Of a stretch of 64,000 nt of DNA, positions 63,108-64,000 are shown in pieces. Source of the DNA: Symbiodinium microadriaticum (Eukaryota; Sar; Dinophyceae; Suessiales; Symbiodiniaceae); the NCBI GenBank assembly GCA_001939145.1, contig LSRX01000508.1, positions 226,021-290,020 on the forward strand, in the 5' to 3' direction. The translations under genes were made by a program, and so were the position numbers. The notes beneath the pieces were generated by a model, which was not told the origin of the DNA, made no database searches, and saw only the letters and a program-made list of their open reading frames with translations. Numbering within the stretch: position 1 is the first letter of the stretch; every line of letters starts with the position of its first letter.

Positions 63108-64000
63108 CAACAGTATAAAGTGAATATGCTAAATGCAACCCTGAACCCTGGAAGCCTAGAACAATCTTAAGTGCCACAAGCCCTCCCAGCATACTGGCCT
63201 CACTAAGCCAAAATCCTCAGCCCAAGCCGCAAAACCCCGAAGGTTGCACCGGAGGGTGCCAGTACACGTTCAGAAGACCCTTATGAAGCCGCAAAAAAAA
63301 ACAGCTATGAACCTGTATAAAGTCAAGACCTTCTCAAAGCCCTAAGGCCTCTAAAACCCCCTAAGAGCCCAAGAGGAATCCTGAAGAATCTGGTCCTGGG
63401 TAGCTTAAGTGTTTACTGGGACAGTGGCCGGATGTGGGATGTTGCAAGTACGCCAAAGAAGCCCCGCTTGTGAGCATAGTCCTCAGCCATGCGAGAGGGA
63501 GCAAAAAACCCCTAAACCCTAAATCCTAAACCCCTAAATCCTAAACCCTAAATTTGCGGCCTTAAAAAAGGGGGCAAAAGCGGCTTTGGGACCTCTTCAG
63601 GCTCCACCGGCCTCGACCTCCTTCCGCTGATCTTGAAGTGAGGTCACGGTCTTGCGCGTGTACAGCAAGTTGTTGCCTTGGGGGTTTAGGTTTAGGGTTT
63701 AGGGTTTAGGGTTTAGGGTAGGGTTTAGGGTTTAGGGGCTGTCGCGGCAGGCTTGAGAGGACAGCTGTCCACCACCAGATGGCTGGACAGGGGTCCACTT
63801 CCAAATATCGCCGGCCAAGTCCAGTCCAAAACATGCTTTCCAAGATTGAGTGCAGAATCCCAGTGTCGACCCTGCACCCGCCAGACAGAAGACTGGTTTC
63901 ATTGACAACTCCAACATCTGACAAGAGCCCTATGAGGACAAGAGACCATCATGCAGCCAATCAGTATGCGGAATGTCTTTCAGTAGCATTTCCACCGCCT
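63108..64000. other. Right edge, telomere-like patches and unique sequence
   Basis: CCCTAAA-type array at 63,509-63,553 and TTTAGGG-type array at 63,680-63,738. Minus frames of 61-72 codons at 63,706-63,924 have no motif. Upstream exons of the Argonaute gene could lie here, but none was recognised. Confidence 0.5.

Noticed and set aside
62418-63192. Four ORFs of 228-255 codons
   Set aside because: They run through 624 N bases of an assembly gap.

Overview
The window looks like nuclear DNA of a dinoflagellate, most likely in or near Symbiodiniaceae. Three things point there: thousands of bases of dispersed plant-type telomere-like repeat (TTTAGGG/CCCTAAA and variants) in both orientations; genes in one-directional blocks; and introns that, where I could reconstruct them by protein homology, mostly start with GC instead of GT and end in AG followed by G, a known dinoflagellate habit. 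No bacterial operons, rRNA, tRNA or CRISPR arrays were seen. The organism call is inference from these traits, not from a marker gene.

Layout. (1) About 1-27.3 kb is dominated by telomere-like patches, at least four families of about 100-bp inverted-repeat (MITE-like) elements, and microsatellites. Buried in it, all on the + strand, are short exon-like islands (42-84 bases, open in one frame, flanked by AG^G and GC/GT), among them a LicD/fukutin-type PWDxDFD exon at 16.1 kb and a C2H2-zinc-finger-like exon at 12.0 kb. (2) About 27.4-28.6 kb is a transition with an unknown ORF and a large foldback. (3) About 28.64-32.34 kb is a sharply AT-rich island whose left part is a decayed satellite of about 53 bp. 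(4) 33.7-61.7 kb is a minus-strand gene block. It holds a SABATH methyltransferase, a two-exon multi-pass membrane protein with a split TIR-like domain, a weak PPR-like fragment, several duplicated exon-sized segments, and a highly fragmented Argonaute gene (N, PAZ, MID, PIWI; at least 18 exons over about 8.7 kb) with an apparently intact D-E-D-D catalytic tetrad. (5) A 624-base assembly gap lies at 62,439-63,062.

The + exons on the left and the minus genes on the right converge on the AT-rich island, the arrangement reported for dinoflagellate chromosomal domain boundaries. Telomere-like tracts repeatedly sit within introns, often within 10-30 bases of a predicted splice junction, so they are tied to intron structure here and not only to chromosome ends. 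Most long ORFs in the window are microsatellite or telomere-repeat translations (poly-Leu/Ala/Gln, NPKP-type) and were not annotated as genes.
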